A stretch of 64,000 bases of DNA from Ursus arctos (GCF_023065955.2 NW_026622897.1:1803001-1867000), one strand, 5' to 3'. Counted from the stretch's first letter, positions 35,256-49,250 are shown. Notes: generated by a model from the letters alone, not told the origin. Numbers and translations are program-made.

Positions 35256-36239
35256 TCTATTGATGTTTATTTGGTTTGAACTAGGTTCTGCGTCATGCTC
35301 AGTCCTGCCTACTGAGCTGGTCTATAATATCAGTGATCTTTTCAAAGATAAATTAACCAGCAAAGGGCTATTCCTGACTCTATCAGGAAACGCAGGAAGA
35401 ATGGCAGGGGGAAGAAAACGGCCGTGGAGTGACAACGTACTACTCACGCAAAGAAAGAAGGCAAAGGGCAGACCTGAGAAAGTTATCTCAGAGAAGCCTT
35501 GAAGGATTTGTGATAGCAATGGATCTCAGAGAAAGGAACGTCTCTTAAAAGGCAACTGTGTCTCCAATTTGTATGTGACCTTCTTGTTAATTTCTCTAAC
35601 ACCAGCATCTTTAAAAAACAGAATGGGAAGAAAAGCTGATTCTACCATTTTTACATCCCACCGATGGTTTCTTGACCTTGTTAAAATCAATCAAGTTGGT
35701 TAATGTCTTCTAGCCAGAGAAGGGAGTAGAGTGTATTTTAAGATGATGCTGAGAAAAATCCAGATACTCAAATGTGGCAGCTTATTTACCCAAGTATACT
35801 CACTGAATGAAGCTAAGTGTCAGGTCTAAATTTCATTAACATTTTGAGGAGCTGCACATGCATTTGTTAATTGCTCATGATGAGACTGGTTTATATATAA
35901 ATGCCTGTGTTTAAAAAATTTAGTTGTTTACCAAGAGAGAACTAAGTCAAATGTGGGGTTCAAGGAATGAACATCTATTAAAAACTGGCTAGACATCATT
36001 ATTCTCGTCTCAACCTCAGGAAAGATGACAAAGAAAGAGAAAATTGTTCTCTGCACTGTGAAAGGTGAATTCCCACAGCAAACAAATGAAAGTTGGTATT
36101 GATACAAGTCTTCATAAGCAGGTGAGCAGGTGACACTGGGAAAGAGACCCAACGGCTTCTCCATGTTGTGAAGGAACTATTGGCGGGAGGACATATGCCA
36201 GGTAGGAGAATGACATGAGCAATTCTCACATTAGAGTTT

Positions 36240-36400
36240 TCATTTTCACTCATTCATTCAATATTTGCTCATCACCAACAATGTGATACATCCTAAGCTG
36301 AGGGTAGGATCACAAGGAACTGAGAAACCATACCTTTCCTCAAGGAGTTCAAAATGTAAACCTTTTCATAACCAGGTAAAGAACTCCTGCAATAAACTCA
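36240..36400 (+). repeat. Ancient interspersed repeat, unclassified
   Basis: CATTCATTCAATATTTGCTCATC and TTTCCTCAAGGAGTTCAAAATG follow the same old order as the repeat at 28230. I cannot name the family. Confidence 0.3.
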
Positions 36401-37459
36401 TGTGTGTGTGTAACACTAGTTTAATAGGGACACTAAGGAGGCAGTAGAAAATTTACCAGAGAGGAAGTGGGCTTGGAAAAATTTCACACAAGAACGTGAC
36501 TCTTGAGCTGAATCTTGAAGACTCAGGTAAGTGGATGGGTAAGTAGATGGTTACTTGCAAGAGAGGTGGGGTTGACGACTCAAAGAGAGACAGATGTCTA
36601 TACAAACGTGAGGAAAATACACAGGAAAAGAAGCTATTGGGGAAAATTAATGAGTCATGTTGGGTACAGCGTGTTTGAGGGGCCCATGCAATATCCGGCT
36701 AGTGATGTCCAGGATGCCATTTGCTATAGGAGAATGGACCACATGAGAGAGACCTGAACTTGGGATACAGATCTGAAAATCTCCAGCACAATAATGGCAA
36801 TGAAGCAAGTGATGGATTAGGCTGATCATGTGTGAAAATCAGAAGAGGGACAATCTTAAAATCTTGGAGCTGGAAAGAATTTTAGTATTATCTCATGCAA
36901 TCTCTTCATTTTAATGATTAGAAAGTCAGTTCTCAGGAGATAAATGCTGTGCTCCATATCATGAAGCCAAGTTCAGGCAAAGCAGGGCCGCTAAGCACAT
37001 TTCTAAGCACGCGCTGTGTGCTGGTCTCTCATATGATTGCCTCTGGCTTGAATGAAACAGGGTCCAGAGAGAAGTTAAAAGCAGGAAAGACATAAAGCAG
37101 AGTATTGGTGGAACGTTCTATGAGGATATCCTGTGAAGTATTCTTGGCTATTTAGATTTTACATCTACACTTAGTAAATTCTGTGACTTCAACTTACTTC
37201 ATTTTCTTGCAGAGATATATGGTAAAATGTCTTGTTAAAGATTTTTAAGCATCAAGGGCCTTCACACACATGCACCTGGACAATGTTACACAAAAAACTT
37301 TCCATTTCTTCACTGCCTGGGCTACAGAATTCCAGTGAGAACTTTAATAGATACCGACAGAGGATTTCATTAAGTTCCAGATAAAAAGTAAATTTATCTT
37401 CTCTTAGCAACATGAGTATTAGACTTTTAAAAGAAACTAACCTTCTTGTAGGTTATTTC

Positions 37460-37557
37460 AAAATTTGCCATTATTTATAATTTTAATAAAAAATTAATTT
37501 AAAAATTTATTTATTTAATAATAAATAATAAATTTATTTAAAAATAAATATATTTTT
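37460..37557. repeat. AT-rich low-complexity tract
   Basis: A tract of TAAAT / ATTTA permutations adjoins the T-rich end of the next SINE and may be its expanded tail. Confidence 0.7.
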
Positions 37558-37738
37558 AAAAAGATTTTATTATTTATTTGACAGATAGAGAGAGAGAGCA
37601 CAAGCAGCAACAGAGGGAGAGCGAGAAGTAGAGTCCCCGCTGGGCAGGGAGTTGGATTTGGGACTCGATCCCAGCTCCCCGGGATCATGACCTAAGCCGA
37701 AGGCAGATGCTTCACCGACTGAGCCACCCAGGCGCCCC
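37558..37738 (-). mobile_element. CAN-SINE (SINEC), older copy
   Basis: The element is reversed: AAAGATTTTATTATTTATTTGACAG then AGAGAGAGCACAAGCAG and an end CCACCCAGGCGCCCC. The CT middle differs from the young copies. No clean target duplication was found. Confidence 0.9.
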
Positions 37739-38019
37739 TAAATGACACATTTAAAATGAGCTTTAAAAAAAGGCAAAAATACCCCTTCTAAGAACGAAGT
37801 GTAGAATTTAGACCCAAAAGGACAAACTTGGCATCGGAAGGCACACGGCCACGTGCTTTCTAAATCTATCCTTAACATGCACTTCTCATCTCCTCCACCG
37901 CCATGTCTCCAGTTCGAGATTCTGGCGGGCATCCCAGCAGCTGCTTCTAAATGCGCTACTGTCTCCAGAGTCCACACTCCACATGGCAGCCGCGAGGCGT
38001 CTTTTCTGGCTTTACAAAG

Positions 38020-39448
38020 AACAACTGACATATAATATTGTGTAAATTTAAGGTGTACAACATGGTAATCTGATACGTGTGTAAATTGCTAAGCGGTTAC
38101 CAAATACGGCTGGGTAACACACCGATCGCTTCACATAATTACAATTGTGTGTGTGTGTGGTGAGAATATTTGAGAACTACTCCTTCTTGGCAACTTACAA
38201 GTATATAATACAACATTGTTAATTATAGTCACTGTGCTGTACCTTAGATCTCCAGAACTTATTGATCTTATAACTGGAAATTTGTACCCTTTGACCAACA
38301 ACTCCCCATTTTCCTACCTTCCTGCTCCTGGCACCTACCATACTACTGTGTTTCTGTGAGTTAGACATTTTTTCCCCTTCTTTTTTAGAGCACACGTATA
38401 GGTCAGATACAGGCTTTGTCTTATTCTATCTGACTTATTTTACTTAGTATAATGTGTATGTCCTCAAGGTCCATCCATGTTGCCACAAATGCAGGATTTC
38501 CTTCTTTCTTAAGGCTGAACATACATCTCTCACATTTCCTTTATCAGTTCATCTGTCAACGAACACTTAGGTTGTTTCCATGTCTTGGCTATGCTGAATA
38601 ACGCTGTGGTCTAGTGAATGCGGGGGTGCGGATGTCTCCTCAATGCAGTGACTTAGTTTCTTTCAGTTATATAACCAGAAGTGGGATTGCTGGATGGTAG
38701 GATAGTTTTTTAATTTCTTGAGTAACCTCCATGCTGTTTTCTACAGTGGCTGTACTCATCTACATTCCCATCAATGGTGCATTACTGTTCCCTCTTCTCC
38801 AGTCTCTTGCCAACACTTGTTATCTCTTCTCTTTTTGATACTAGTCATTGTAAGAGGTGTAAGGTGATATCTCATTGTGCTTATGACTTGTGTTTCCCTG
38901 CTGATTAGTAACGTTGCGCACCTTTTCATGTACCTGTTGAGCACTGATATGTCTTCTTTGAAAAAAAAATCTATTCAGGTCCTCTGCCAATTTTTAAATC
39001 AGATTATTTGGGTTTTTGCTATTGAGTTGTATGAGTACCTTATATATTTTAGATGTTAATCTCTTTTCAGATATGTGGTTTGCAAATATTTTCTCCCATT
39101 CCCTAGGTTGCCTTTTCATTCTGATGTTTCTTTTGCTGTGTAGAAGCTTTTATACTTTGATGTAGTCCCACTGCTTATTTATTGCCTTTGCTTTTGATGC
39201 CATATCCAAAAAGAATCATTGCCAAAACCAATGTATAGGAGCTTTTCCCCTATGTTTTCTTGTGGGAGTTTTATAGTTTCAGGCCTTACATTGAAGTCGA
39301 CTCTACATTGAGGTTTGAGTATCTAGTCTTCCCATTTATTAAACAGAGTATCTTTCCCCCTCAAGCATTCTTGGCTCCCTTGTCAAATATTAGTTAACTG
39401 TATATGCATGGCTCTATTTCTGGGCTACTTTATTCTATTGGTATCTTT
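38020..39448 (-). mobile_element. Old L1 fragment, reversed
   Basis: The complement of an old L1 (L1MA/L1MB type): 3' UTR first (TTAAGGTGTACAACATGG), then late ORF2 (GATATCTCATTGTGCTTATGAC, TTGCAAATATTTTCTCCCATTC, TATCCAAAAAGAATCATTGCC) to about TTCTATTGGTATC. It is diverged with many stops. Confidence 0.85.
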
Positions 39449-39990
39449 TTAAAGTGTAAATCAAATCACTTCTGTCTTCGGCTTAAATCCTTCTGATAGC
39501 TTTCCATTGCACTTAGGATCTGGTCTTACATGATCTGACCCCTCCCTGTTTCCTCTCTGATTTGATGTTCTGCCTTTCTCACAAACTGCACTCCCACTAT
39601 ACTGGCCTTCTTACAGTCTTTCCAATAACACTCCAAGCGTCTCCCCTTCCGTCTAAGTCTGCTGCTGTTCCCTACGCCTGTGATGCACTTTCTGCTAGTG
39701 CTCCAGCGACTGGCTCCTCATCATTTAGTTCTATGCTCAAACATCACATCAGTAGGAAACCCCTCCTTGAACACTTTACCTAAAATACCCCCACTCTGGG
39801 CCACCCTAGCCACTTAATTTGCTTCATTTTCTTTAAAGCATTTATGATCATCTGAAATGATTTCCTATTTGTTTTATTGTTCGTGATCTCTTTCTCCAAC
39901 GAGAATGCATGCACTAGAATGGCAGGGAGCTTGTTTATTTCTTCTGTGTTCTATCCCAAATTCTTACCAGAGTTTTGGATACACACTCCA
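39449..39990 (+). repeat. L2 relic
   Basis: L2 consensus order is visible: CACTTAGGATCTGGTCTTACATGATC, ACTGCACTCCCACTATACTGGCCTTC, CTGAAATGATTTCCTATTTG, and GAATGCATGCACTAGAATGGCAGGGAGC. The end motif AATAAATATTTGTTG is not kept. Confidence 0.7.
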
Positions 39991-41467
39991 ATTTCACTGG
40001 TTCAGTGAACATTATCAGGGATGATGCTCATTCACTCCCCCCTGACCCCGTGGTGGCCAAGTGGTAGTTGAGAGCAAGAGCCCTTTCTGAGCAGTGTCTG
40101 CATCAAACGGTTTGCTACATAGTTTTAGAATCATCCTGGGTGGACAGCTTGCTTTTTCAAGCTCCAGGCTGATGAAAGACAGACCCCGCTATTGTAGGTG
40201 CTCTTCGCAGAGCAGTGCCTTAGCATGACTTAAATGCTAAAATAGAACAGTGAATAATCATTTAAAATGTACTGAAACAGTCCAGCTTATAAAAACGCAT
40301 TTCTGTTTTTTGTTATAACAAACTCCAACGAATGCTTTAAAAGCCATGTCCCATTCTTCCGAGGAGGGAGAACTATGTGTGACCTCCAAGAAGTAGGTAC
40401 AAATTCAGTGCTTCATTTCCTTACCTCCTCCTTCTACACTGCAGCCTGTTTCAACCTCAAAGAAAGAAGCTGCTATTCTGGCTACTTCGTTCCCTCAGTC
40501 CCTGCAGGGGCTGCACTTTGGTGCTGTGGGTGACTTACTAAGATCATATCTAGGGGTCCATGCCGTCCCTTGAGAGAAGAGCATCCTGTGGCGGCAGAGA
40601 GCCAGAGGGGCTGCCCCGCATCTCTGAACCAATTATGACTGGAGTCAGGGCCAGAGTCCAAGAAGCTATTGTTCTCTCTCAGTCATGTGGTTTCCAACCC
40701 ACCGAAAAATGGCACACATCATCATATAATTACAGGCATCACATCGGCACTGCCTTAATCTAATAAGAATTCATTTACATCATTAAAAATAATTTATTCT
40801 CAGTTTATGTCCTCACATTATAATACTTCATAATCATATTTTGGCAGTGAAACTCATTATTTGGCATTTTGAAATGAAACCGACTCCCTTACACTCTAGG
40901 TGGAGTAATTTTGGAAACATAGATGTGATTCTGAGATGTGTGCTTTTTAAACAGCTTAGTTCTGGAAGTTTGATGTGTGAGAGAGAAGAGTTATTCACTA
41001 GGAAGTTGGGGAGGTATGGAAAAAGAACACCTTAAAGTATATGAAAACATACACAGATATTTGTATAATCCAAGTGTGGGAGAAACAGTACCCTAAGCAC
41101 TCATGCTACAGTCAGGAATCAATACCCCTCACACATATGAAATGTGCATAAATCCAAAAAAACAAAAAAAAATTGAAAGCATAAAGATAAATGTACAAAT
41201 ATACTTGTAACAGATATAATAAACAGTTAACATCCTTAAAATAAAACAAACTCTTATCCATGACAAAGTTATAAGAGTATGTTTTGTATCACCTAATTCT
41301 GCTAGAAAAACATATGGGTATCTGATTGAAACAAGACTGAAAATATATTCACAACAACACTGACATTGTCAACACTGAATGATGCATGCTTTTATTTTCT
41401 TTCCTTTGTCTATTTATATGTCCTCAATTTTTTATAATACATATTAAGTTTTAATAAGAAATTGATA

Positions 41468-41765
41468 ATTTTTTTATTATGTTCAATTAGCCAACGTATA
41501 GTCCATCATTAGTTTTTGATGTAGTGTTGAATGATGCATTAGTTGCATATAACACCCAGTGCTCATCACCACACATGCCCTCCTTAATGCCCATCACCCA
41601 GTTATCCCATCTCCCCAAGCCCCTCTCCTCTGTAACCCTGAGTTTTTTCCTGGAGTCCAGAGTCTCTCATGGTTCATCTCCCTCTCTGATTTCTTCCCAT
41701 TCATTTTTCCTTCCCTTTCCCTATGGTCCTCTGCACGATTTCTTATACTCCACACATACAATTTC
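41468..41765 (-). mobile_element. L1 3'-end fragment, reversed
   Basis: The complement of a carnivore L1 tail: TTAGTTTTTGATGTAGTGTTGAATGATGC, TTGCATATAACACCCAGTGC, TCTCTCATGGTTCATCTCCC. It is about 300 bases and moderately diverged. Confidence 0.88.
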
Positions 41766-44700
41766 TAAAACAAAAATGGAAAAGAGGAATGGATTGGGGT
41801 GTATGTGAGCACCTACCCCTTAAGCCTTGTTATAGCATTAGATTGAATAGTGTCACCCATGTATTCCCTGGTGGAAAATAAAAGCGCTTTTTTTAGAAAT
41901 AATTCTCACCAATTACTGGAGAGAACTGTTCAAAGAAGGGACAATAAAGAATTGTTCTAGACTCATCACATTTGGCTCGACCTAAAACATGGCTAGTGCA
42001 ACACAAACTTTTGATGTCTTAAAAACAGCCATGAAAACACTCAGTTAGCTGTCAGCTCAGGGTCCAATAGGCATTTGTTTGCCTCTGCGTGAGGACAGTT
42101 GCTTCACAGGCTGAAAGCAAATCTAGCTGGGCATATAGTAACACTACAGGTAACCAATATTCTCAATAATATCTTCACTATTAAAGACAGACTTGATTGG
42201 GGATTTCATTTTCAGACAGGATAGGGCCAGATAACCCTTCCTTATCATTGGTCACCTTGGGGCCATTCCAGAGGGGGGGTAGTACATCCCATGCTAACAA
42301 GTGAATAATCCACTCATCCCCCTTCCAAGGCAAGCTTACACGCATTCCATCGCTGAACGCCTGCCCCGGGTGTCCAAATGAGTCCCTCTCCCGAGCCTTG
42401 AGAGTGGAGCTAGGAACAACTGTCTTTTGAGCCTTTGGAGACAGCTGTTGCCAGGCCAATACTCCAAACATTTAGGATGATTAGTTGTACCACCTGTTCC
42501 TGGATCTCACGGAGGATGGCTGCTCATTTTTATCCGAGGTGATTATGCAGTGGGTGAGTACATGAGCCATAAACTGTTCATTGCTCAGAGGGACGTACGC
42601 TTCCATCTCTTCAAACAAAACATATGCACTTACTTAGAGATTTTAAAAAGCTTTCAACCAAAACAATGTTTAACTTACCAAGGATGACTTATTTGGGGAA
42701 AGTTCGGAAGGACATTTGTCAGAGTGTTTTCCTTGATTTTGAAAACTGTGCTTCTGTTTGATGTTTTCTACCCATTCCTCAGAGGCAGATAATAAAATAA
42801 TCAAGTTCTCTCCTAATTCTGTGTTTCTTGATTAAGTTAAGGCTTAGAGGTGTTCCTTTTGAAATGCAAAAGAAACAAAGGGATTTGTCCAGATACATAA
42901 AACAATAACAGCACTGTCCACACTTATCCCCTAAGTGAATCTTCATTTGTTCATGACACTCCGTTCATGACCCACTGAGGAAAAATCAAATAACGCTGAC
43001 CTTGCAGGCCTCTGCCCTGAAATCACTCTATGGGGAAGATCCCTTAGAACAGAGACTTCTGATACTTTGGTACATGAACTTCTGACATGTAGTCCAATCA
43101 ATGTACACGCAAATAATGATACACCGATGACTCGACGTCTACGGGAATAGAATAAAGCAAAAACTGAAAACCCTTCGGTTCCATCAAACTGTGTGATCCA
43201 ACCAAGCCTTACAAGTATATATCATTACATGCTCATCATCAAATCAGTTCTTTTACAAGGAATATGGGAAAGGCTGTGGCCGGAGGCCAGGTTTTATTGG
43301 CAACAACATTTAGTACAAGGATATCAACAGTTCAAGAATCAATAACTACCAAGAATCAAAGAGCATCTTTCAAAGGTAGAGAATTTGCCTGTGAAATTAA
43401 TAACATATATTCTCAGAGCTCTAAGAAGCTCTGGACGTGAGCCATCTACTATTAGAAATAAAATATTAATAAAATAAATATATCTTTAATAGCAAATATC
43501 CCCCACAGATAAGACCTACTTGCAGATTTTTGCTTATTTAAGAGTTTCACAACGTTTTAAACCATGATTGACATTAAAGTGCAATGTTTTAATTTAGATC
43601 TTCTAGGAGTCATCAACTAATCACCCAAGAAATCTTGATGCTAATGTCAAAGTACTTTTTAATAGTTCATTTTTCCTCTTATGTTAGACAAAGAACTTTT
43701 TATACTTGTTTCTGATTCCTTTAGACCAAACTTGGTCTGGGAAGTTGTTACAACAGATAAACAAGGATGAGAGCAAACATCAGTGCAATGGGTAAGGGAG
43801 AAAGTTCCTTCAGCAGGCAGGGAAGAGGTCATCGACTCAGAGAGGGCGTCGTGAGGCCCACAGCATAGAGCTGCCGAAGGGGCAAGGTGTGGTTTGCGGA
43901 CAGAAGAAGGATGAACCATCTGCTATTATTCCTTGTGGACTGTGGCCTAAGGAAATCACAATGATCTGGAGAGGAGAGACGGATGGTCAAGAAGCTGATT
44001 AAATTAACTCTGTGTTAGCCACACAAGGATCTCTTAGTGAAGGGCTGCACAGAAAATTACAAATTGCAAAATACAACTCTGCTAGTGGCTTTCACTGTGC
44101 TCCATACAGACCAAATGATAAATGAACATTTAATTTTCATCTAGAAAGATACTGCCAGAGGTCTTTCTTCATTGTGTTGCTGGAAAGCTAGGTGCAGGTT
44201 GAAATTTTGTTAACAGCTCTTATAAAACACAATAACATTGCTTAGTTTTAAGAAAACTCTATGATTAATTACTTTGTAGCCACAGCTGCCTTTCAGGGAG
44301 CACAGATGACATGCCAGACACCAGTGGATCACCCCACTTCTCTTCTCTGAAGCTCTGAGGATGCTTGAGGAACTTGCCCACAAAAGCGAGCGGGCCATCA
44401 AAAGGCTCTGCAGATAGTGAACTTGAGGCTGCCTCCCCACTGTTTCCTCTCGGCTATAGGGCTCATCCTTTCATTTACAAGGAGCCCTTGTATAAGCCAA
44501 ACATACACCCTTGATTTGTGCTAAGTACAGGTTTTCAGACTTTTCTTAAATGCATTTCAAAAAGAACATTTGGTTCCGTTCAGCAGTAGCCTGAATATTA
44601 TTAAAGATGGTACTTTTGATATTGCTAAGCTAATCTTGAAGATATTTGCACTCCCTGGACAAAATGGGTGGCTGAGATGAGTTCGCTACCTTAGAAAAAT

Positions 44701-46202
44701 TACAAGTTTGAAATGAAAAGAAGTGTTGACCTGCATTATTCACATTTTCATTTCCTTGCACTTAGCATACTTTCTGGTACAGAGTAAGCACTCTCTTTGC
44801 TTTCTGTTTGGTTTCTATCGCTGAGGGAGGAAATTCTGTCTCACATTCAAAATTCAGCAAGCCATTTCATTTTGATTGGATGACTGTGCTGAAAGGCGCA
44901 CTCCTAAAAACTGCTGAGTTTCTCTGTATTCGGATGGCGATATATAAATGGATTACCTCCATCCTGGCCAAAATCTAGTTATATTTACTAAAACAAATAT
45001 TAGAAAACCTGAAAATTATAAACACCATGGAGATGAAGGCCATGCCACCAAAATCATTTCCGTTATGACCTCAAATGATTCCACTGCTAATTAAAACTTC
45101 TAAGACCTAACTTAAAGGAGAAAATGCCATTTGAAGTCTCAGAGACAAAGCCATAGTCAACACAACTTGAACTTGTCATTCAGCCAGGAAAAAGTGCTCA
45201 TGAAACGTTATCCAGCAAGGGATAGGTTTGTAAAGTAAAGAGGAACATCTTAGGGGAGAATCAGGGACAAGTCAGTCAATAGCGTTCAGGAAGCTGCTTG
45301 TTCTTTTAAAAAACTATGAATATTGCCTAGGGAGGTGGCTTTGCATTTTGGTGACACGTTTTCCCTGGACACCTTCATCCTCAGCCCTACACTGGACCAG
45401 GCTACACTCGGCAGGGCCGCGCCCATCGTAATTATCATGTGGCACTGTGAACATTGTAGAGCCATGGAAATGAACTAGCCGTTAATTCAAAGCACAGCCT
45501 TTTTCTTGGCCTGGCTGTAAAGGGATTTCCAGGCACAGTTCTGTGGTTACACCAACAGGTTGGTGAATACAAAGTCTGAAACAAAAGTGGACCCCTTCCC
45601 CTGCAAATCACTCTTGACAAAAGGTGAGATTAGCACATTCTTGACCTTGCAGCTCCTCTTCCCACTCACGCAGCTAGCAACTCATCAAAGCAGGTCACAG
45701 GTTTCAGGCCCCCAGAGCAGGCTTGCTGTCTAGGCCCATTAGGGGAGCCTGCTGGCGCTGAATCCCACGTATACGGGCGTGGGATCCATTCCGATCTCCG
45801 ATCGGGGCTGGGAAAGCTCTGCACGAAGAAAGACTCAATCCGGTGGCCAGGCTCCGTGGTTAAACCGGGGAAAGAGACCTCCGGGGAACGGATGCACCAC
45901 TCAGTCCACTTAACTTCATCATGACTCCGGAGTCAACAACCCAGTCTTCTCCGCAGGGCTGGGAAAATCGCTTCTGAACAGGGCAAGGGGTGCTTAAATG
46001 AGAGATCCTGCAATTGGAGTCCTAGCCGTTCATGTTTACAGGCCTTTATAATTCCTCTGTACTTGTGGTTATCATCAGTTAACAGCAGTGATTTTTACTT
46101 TTGCCTGTGATTACATTAGCAATATTCATCAGCGGTGTTTGTAAGTGAGACCACGAGGCTTTGCACAGCAAAATTTTAATCCTAGATTGGCTCTCCTTGG
46201 CT

Positions 46203-46208
<6 letters not shown>

Positions 46209-46233
<25 letters not shown>
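46209..46233. repeat. T25 homopolymer
   Basis: An uninterrupted run of 25 T in intron 3. It could be the tail of an old reverse-orientation retroelement, but no body is recognisable next to it. Confidence 0.9.
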
Positions 46234-46739
46234 GTATTATCCCATGCTGTGTACTTAGAGAATGCCAATTCACTGCTGTATTCATCTAAGCCAAATATAA
46301 TTATAAAGGTAATTTTTACTGCCAAAAAGTTTAAAAGAACAATGCATTCCTAAGTCAAAGGGAAAATACTCGAGGGGTTGGATAAACGACTGCCCCTGCT
46401 CTGATGGGTTGGGAAAAGTCAGAGCTGACTGCATTGCTGCTCAGGCCCAGAGACTGGCTGAGGCAGTCCCCACATCTGCGTTATTTTTAGCACACCTGAT
46501 ATCTCATGCACCTTATACCCATTTCTTAAAATCTCAGCAGCACAGTTTGGGGACTGAAGAATGCTAACAGATCGCTAAGTTCAAAGTTCTCCTTGTTGTC
46601 TGACTAAGATTTTTGAATGACCACAAGGTGTAACTCACTGTGCTAAGCCCTGGGTAAGGCACAGATGGGTAAGATGTCCAACCGCCCTAGAGGAATCCAT
46701 CACCTAGATTAATTCTAATTCCCTACTCTCATCATTCCA

Positions 46740-46905
46740 TTTCATGTCAGCAACTTATATGAACGTTATTTACTTTTTCTTAGTGGCTTACCATTAGGTG
46801 AAGTTGTCTAATGGACTTCTAACTTTTACACGGCTCAGCCCCCGTACCTGCGACAGTGTCTGTTAACTAACATGTGTGGAATAAACACTCGTTAAATGAA
46901 AGGGC
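46740..46905 (+). repeat. Possible L2 3'-end relic
   Basis: The end GGAATAAACACTCGTTAAATGAAAG resembles the L2 end AATAAATATTTGTTGAATGAA. It is weak and the left edge is unclear. Confidence 0.4.
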
Positions 46906-47374
46906 TAATAGCTACTGGACTGTGTGAGGAGCAAGTGACATGACTGATAGAAAGGCCCAGTGTACTGGCTGGTACGCGGCTGACTGTTATCTAATAAATA
47001 TCCACGGAATAAATAAACGAATGATACAAGACCTATAAGAATGAATGCTCTATGTATCAGGGCCATAAGCAAAGTCCTGTAGGTCTACAAAGGAAGGAAT
47101 GCTTGAAGTCCATCTGGAGGACTGGAGAAAGGTCTCAGAAGAAGTGGCTTGGAGTTGACCCTAAATGATAATCAGGGCTTTTGACAGTCAGGGGAGCAGA
47201 CAGGTAGAGGGGACAGGGTGCACAAAGGCACAGAGTGGCATGACCTTGGACCTTCTAAGAGGTGCCCAAAGCACCAGGCAGAAAAGGAGCCTGAAAAGGA
47301 AGGAGCGGGACAGATCAGAGGGTCTTGGATGCCATGAGCTTATACACATATATAGTTTTTGGGGAGGCATTTAA

Positions 47375-47510
47375 TCATTCATTCACCAGGCATTTAAAGG
47401 CCTCCACTATTTCGGACTACATGGTTCAAAGTGCTGGAGATACAGAAAAGAACACCAAGGTCACCGCTCTCAGGGAGCTTTCATTCTGATTACCCTTTGT
47501 CTATATACAC
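47375..47510 (+). repeat. Ancient interspersed repeat, unclassified
   Basis: TCATTCATTCACCAGGCATTTAAAGG then TGCTGGAGATACAGAAAAGAACA and CAGGGAGCTTTCATTCTG. It has the same order as the repeats at 28230 and 36240. Confidence 0.4.
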
Positions 47511-48324
47511 GGAAACCAAGCTCCCGAAAGGTCAAGCGTCAGCACGCGGGCCGATCTGGTGGCCAGAGCCCAGGTCTCTGGATACCGTGTGCTGCACCGT
47601 GCTGTGCTGCAGGGAGCCACATCGCTCTTGCCCTGCTTACGTGCCTCCCTTTCTGTGTGCATGAAAACAAGAAAAAAGAAAAAAGTTTTATCCTCACGCA
47701 TTCTGTGATCTTAAGCAGCATACTAGAGTTCCTAGAAAACACACAGTAAACAACGCTAAGCTATTCTGAGAGATGAACGTCGCTGAATACCTTGAAACCA
47801 AGAAATTCAGTGCTGTTGGTTTGGAAACCTTTTCTGGAATGTCCATAATCTTCTAAGGCAACGTTAGAATTAAGAGTACTTCCTTATTTTGATAATCAAA
47901 TCCCTAAAACGATAATAGCATTCTCAAATATAATTTAGTTCCATCTCATTTCTCAGCAGGGTACAAAATTACCTTCCTTCTTCAAAGAAAAGTTAGAATG
48001 TTTGCCTGATGAGAAGATTCAACAGAGGAGAATCTCTTAAGTACTTTATGATGACCCCCGAGGTCGGTCAGCGGGGACTGATTTGGTGGGATTACTGAAA
48101 GCTCTCTCTCCACCCAGCAGGGATCATAAAGATGCTGGGACATAAATGGCCCTCAAGGGCTCTCATCAGAGGATCTCTAAGAACACACAAAATAAAAGCA
48201 GACGCCGTGCCTTTAAACAAGAGTGGGGAGCTGTGAGCCTCCTTTGCTCTTCACCTTGTCAAATAAGGACTGCAGCATTTCTGGCTGGTTAGAAGAGGTT
48301 TCATACTCAGGGTGCTAAAGCATT

Positions 48325-48485
48325 TTCAAAGCATGGCTTTGGAGACAGAGCGCTCGGAATCGAATTCCACATGCAACATTGGCTGTGTGACCTTGAGAAT
48401 CCTGATTTGTAAAATGGGGAAAAAATACCCTTTTTATCCCCCACAGGGGTAGTTGAGGATTAAATTAGATAACTCATGTGAAACT
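48325..48485 (+). repeat. MIR relic
   Basis: GGAATCGAATTCCAC, GGCTGTGTGACCTTGAG, TGATTTGTAAAATGGGGAA and GAGGATTAAATTAGATAACTC follow the MIR complement order closely. Confidence 0.75.
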
Positions 48486-48599
48486 AACTAGCCCACATGG
48501 ACATCCACTGCGTTCTTTCCAAAATAGCATGGTCTTTCCAATATGTTATCTTTCTGCTGAAAAGACGGCTATGGTAATTTAACACTTCAGCAAAGATGT

Positions 48600-48790
48600 T
48601 ACAAGTTCTGGAGTCAGGCTGTCTGGACCCCCTCCCAACTCCACCACTGACCCCCTGGAGTCCTTGCACTAAGTACTTAGTTTCTCTGTGCCTCAATCTT
48701 CTTACCTGAAAATGGAGGTACCAGTAATTCGTATCTCAAAGGGATGCTCTGGATATTTAAGAGAGTATTATATGAAAGCTGCTATGGAAA
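48600..48790 (+). repeat. MIR relic
   Basis: TTCTGGAGTCAGGCTGTCTGG, then CAACTCCACCACTGACC, TTTCTCTGTGCCTCAATCTTC and ACCTGAAAATGGAGG. It is a second MIR about 110 bases after the first, in the same orientation. Confidence 0.75.
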
Positions 48791-49159
48791 GGCTTAGACT
48801 TCACACATTTGCACATTTGTTTTCTTGGGAAAAATGTTGATCGGTCCATCCAGCCTAGGATGACCTAGTCCTTCTTCACCTAAAATGGGCATTGAGATTT
48901 TGAAATTTTCAGGAAGCATTAACGTTCCTCATCTCATTTCAATCTCTCTCCGCCACCACGTGAGCTGGGTGTGGGCACAGAGATGCTGGATAGAATAATA
49001 GTTTGCATCTTCTCAGAGGAGAGATGTCCTGACTGGTCTTTTCTGCAACCATTGGGCAAAGGGATGTGTCTTCTTGGACTTTTTCCTCAGGGATGGAATG
49101 TACTCCTCCAGCCCCTTAACTAACTCTAATAGTCTCCTTACAAAAGGAGTTCAACCCCA

Positions 49160-49250
49160 CCCTCCAGGAAATTACTGAGTGCTTACTACTTGCTAGACAC
49201 TGTTCTAGGCATTAGAAAAGCAGAGTCAACAAACCAAACATGGTCAACTT
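49160..49250 (+). repeat. Ancient interspersed repeat, unclassified
   Basis: TACTGAGTGCTTACTACTTGCTAGACACTGTTCTAGGCATTAG has the order common to several old repeats. I cannot name the family. Confidence 0.35.
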
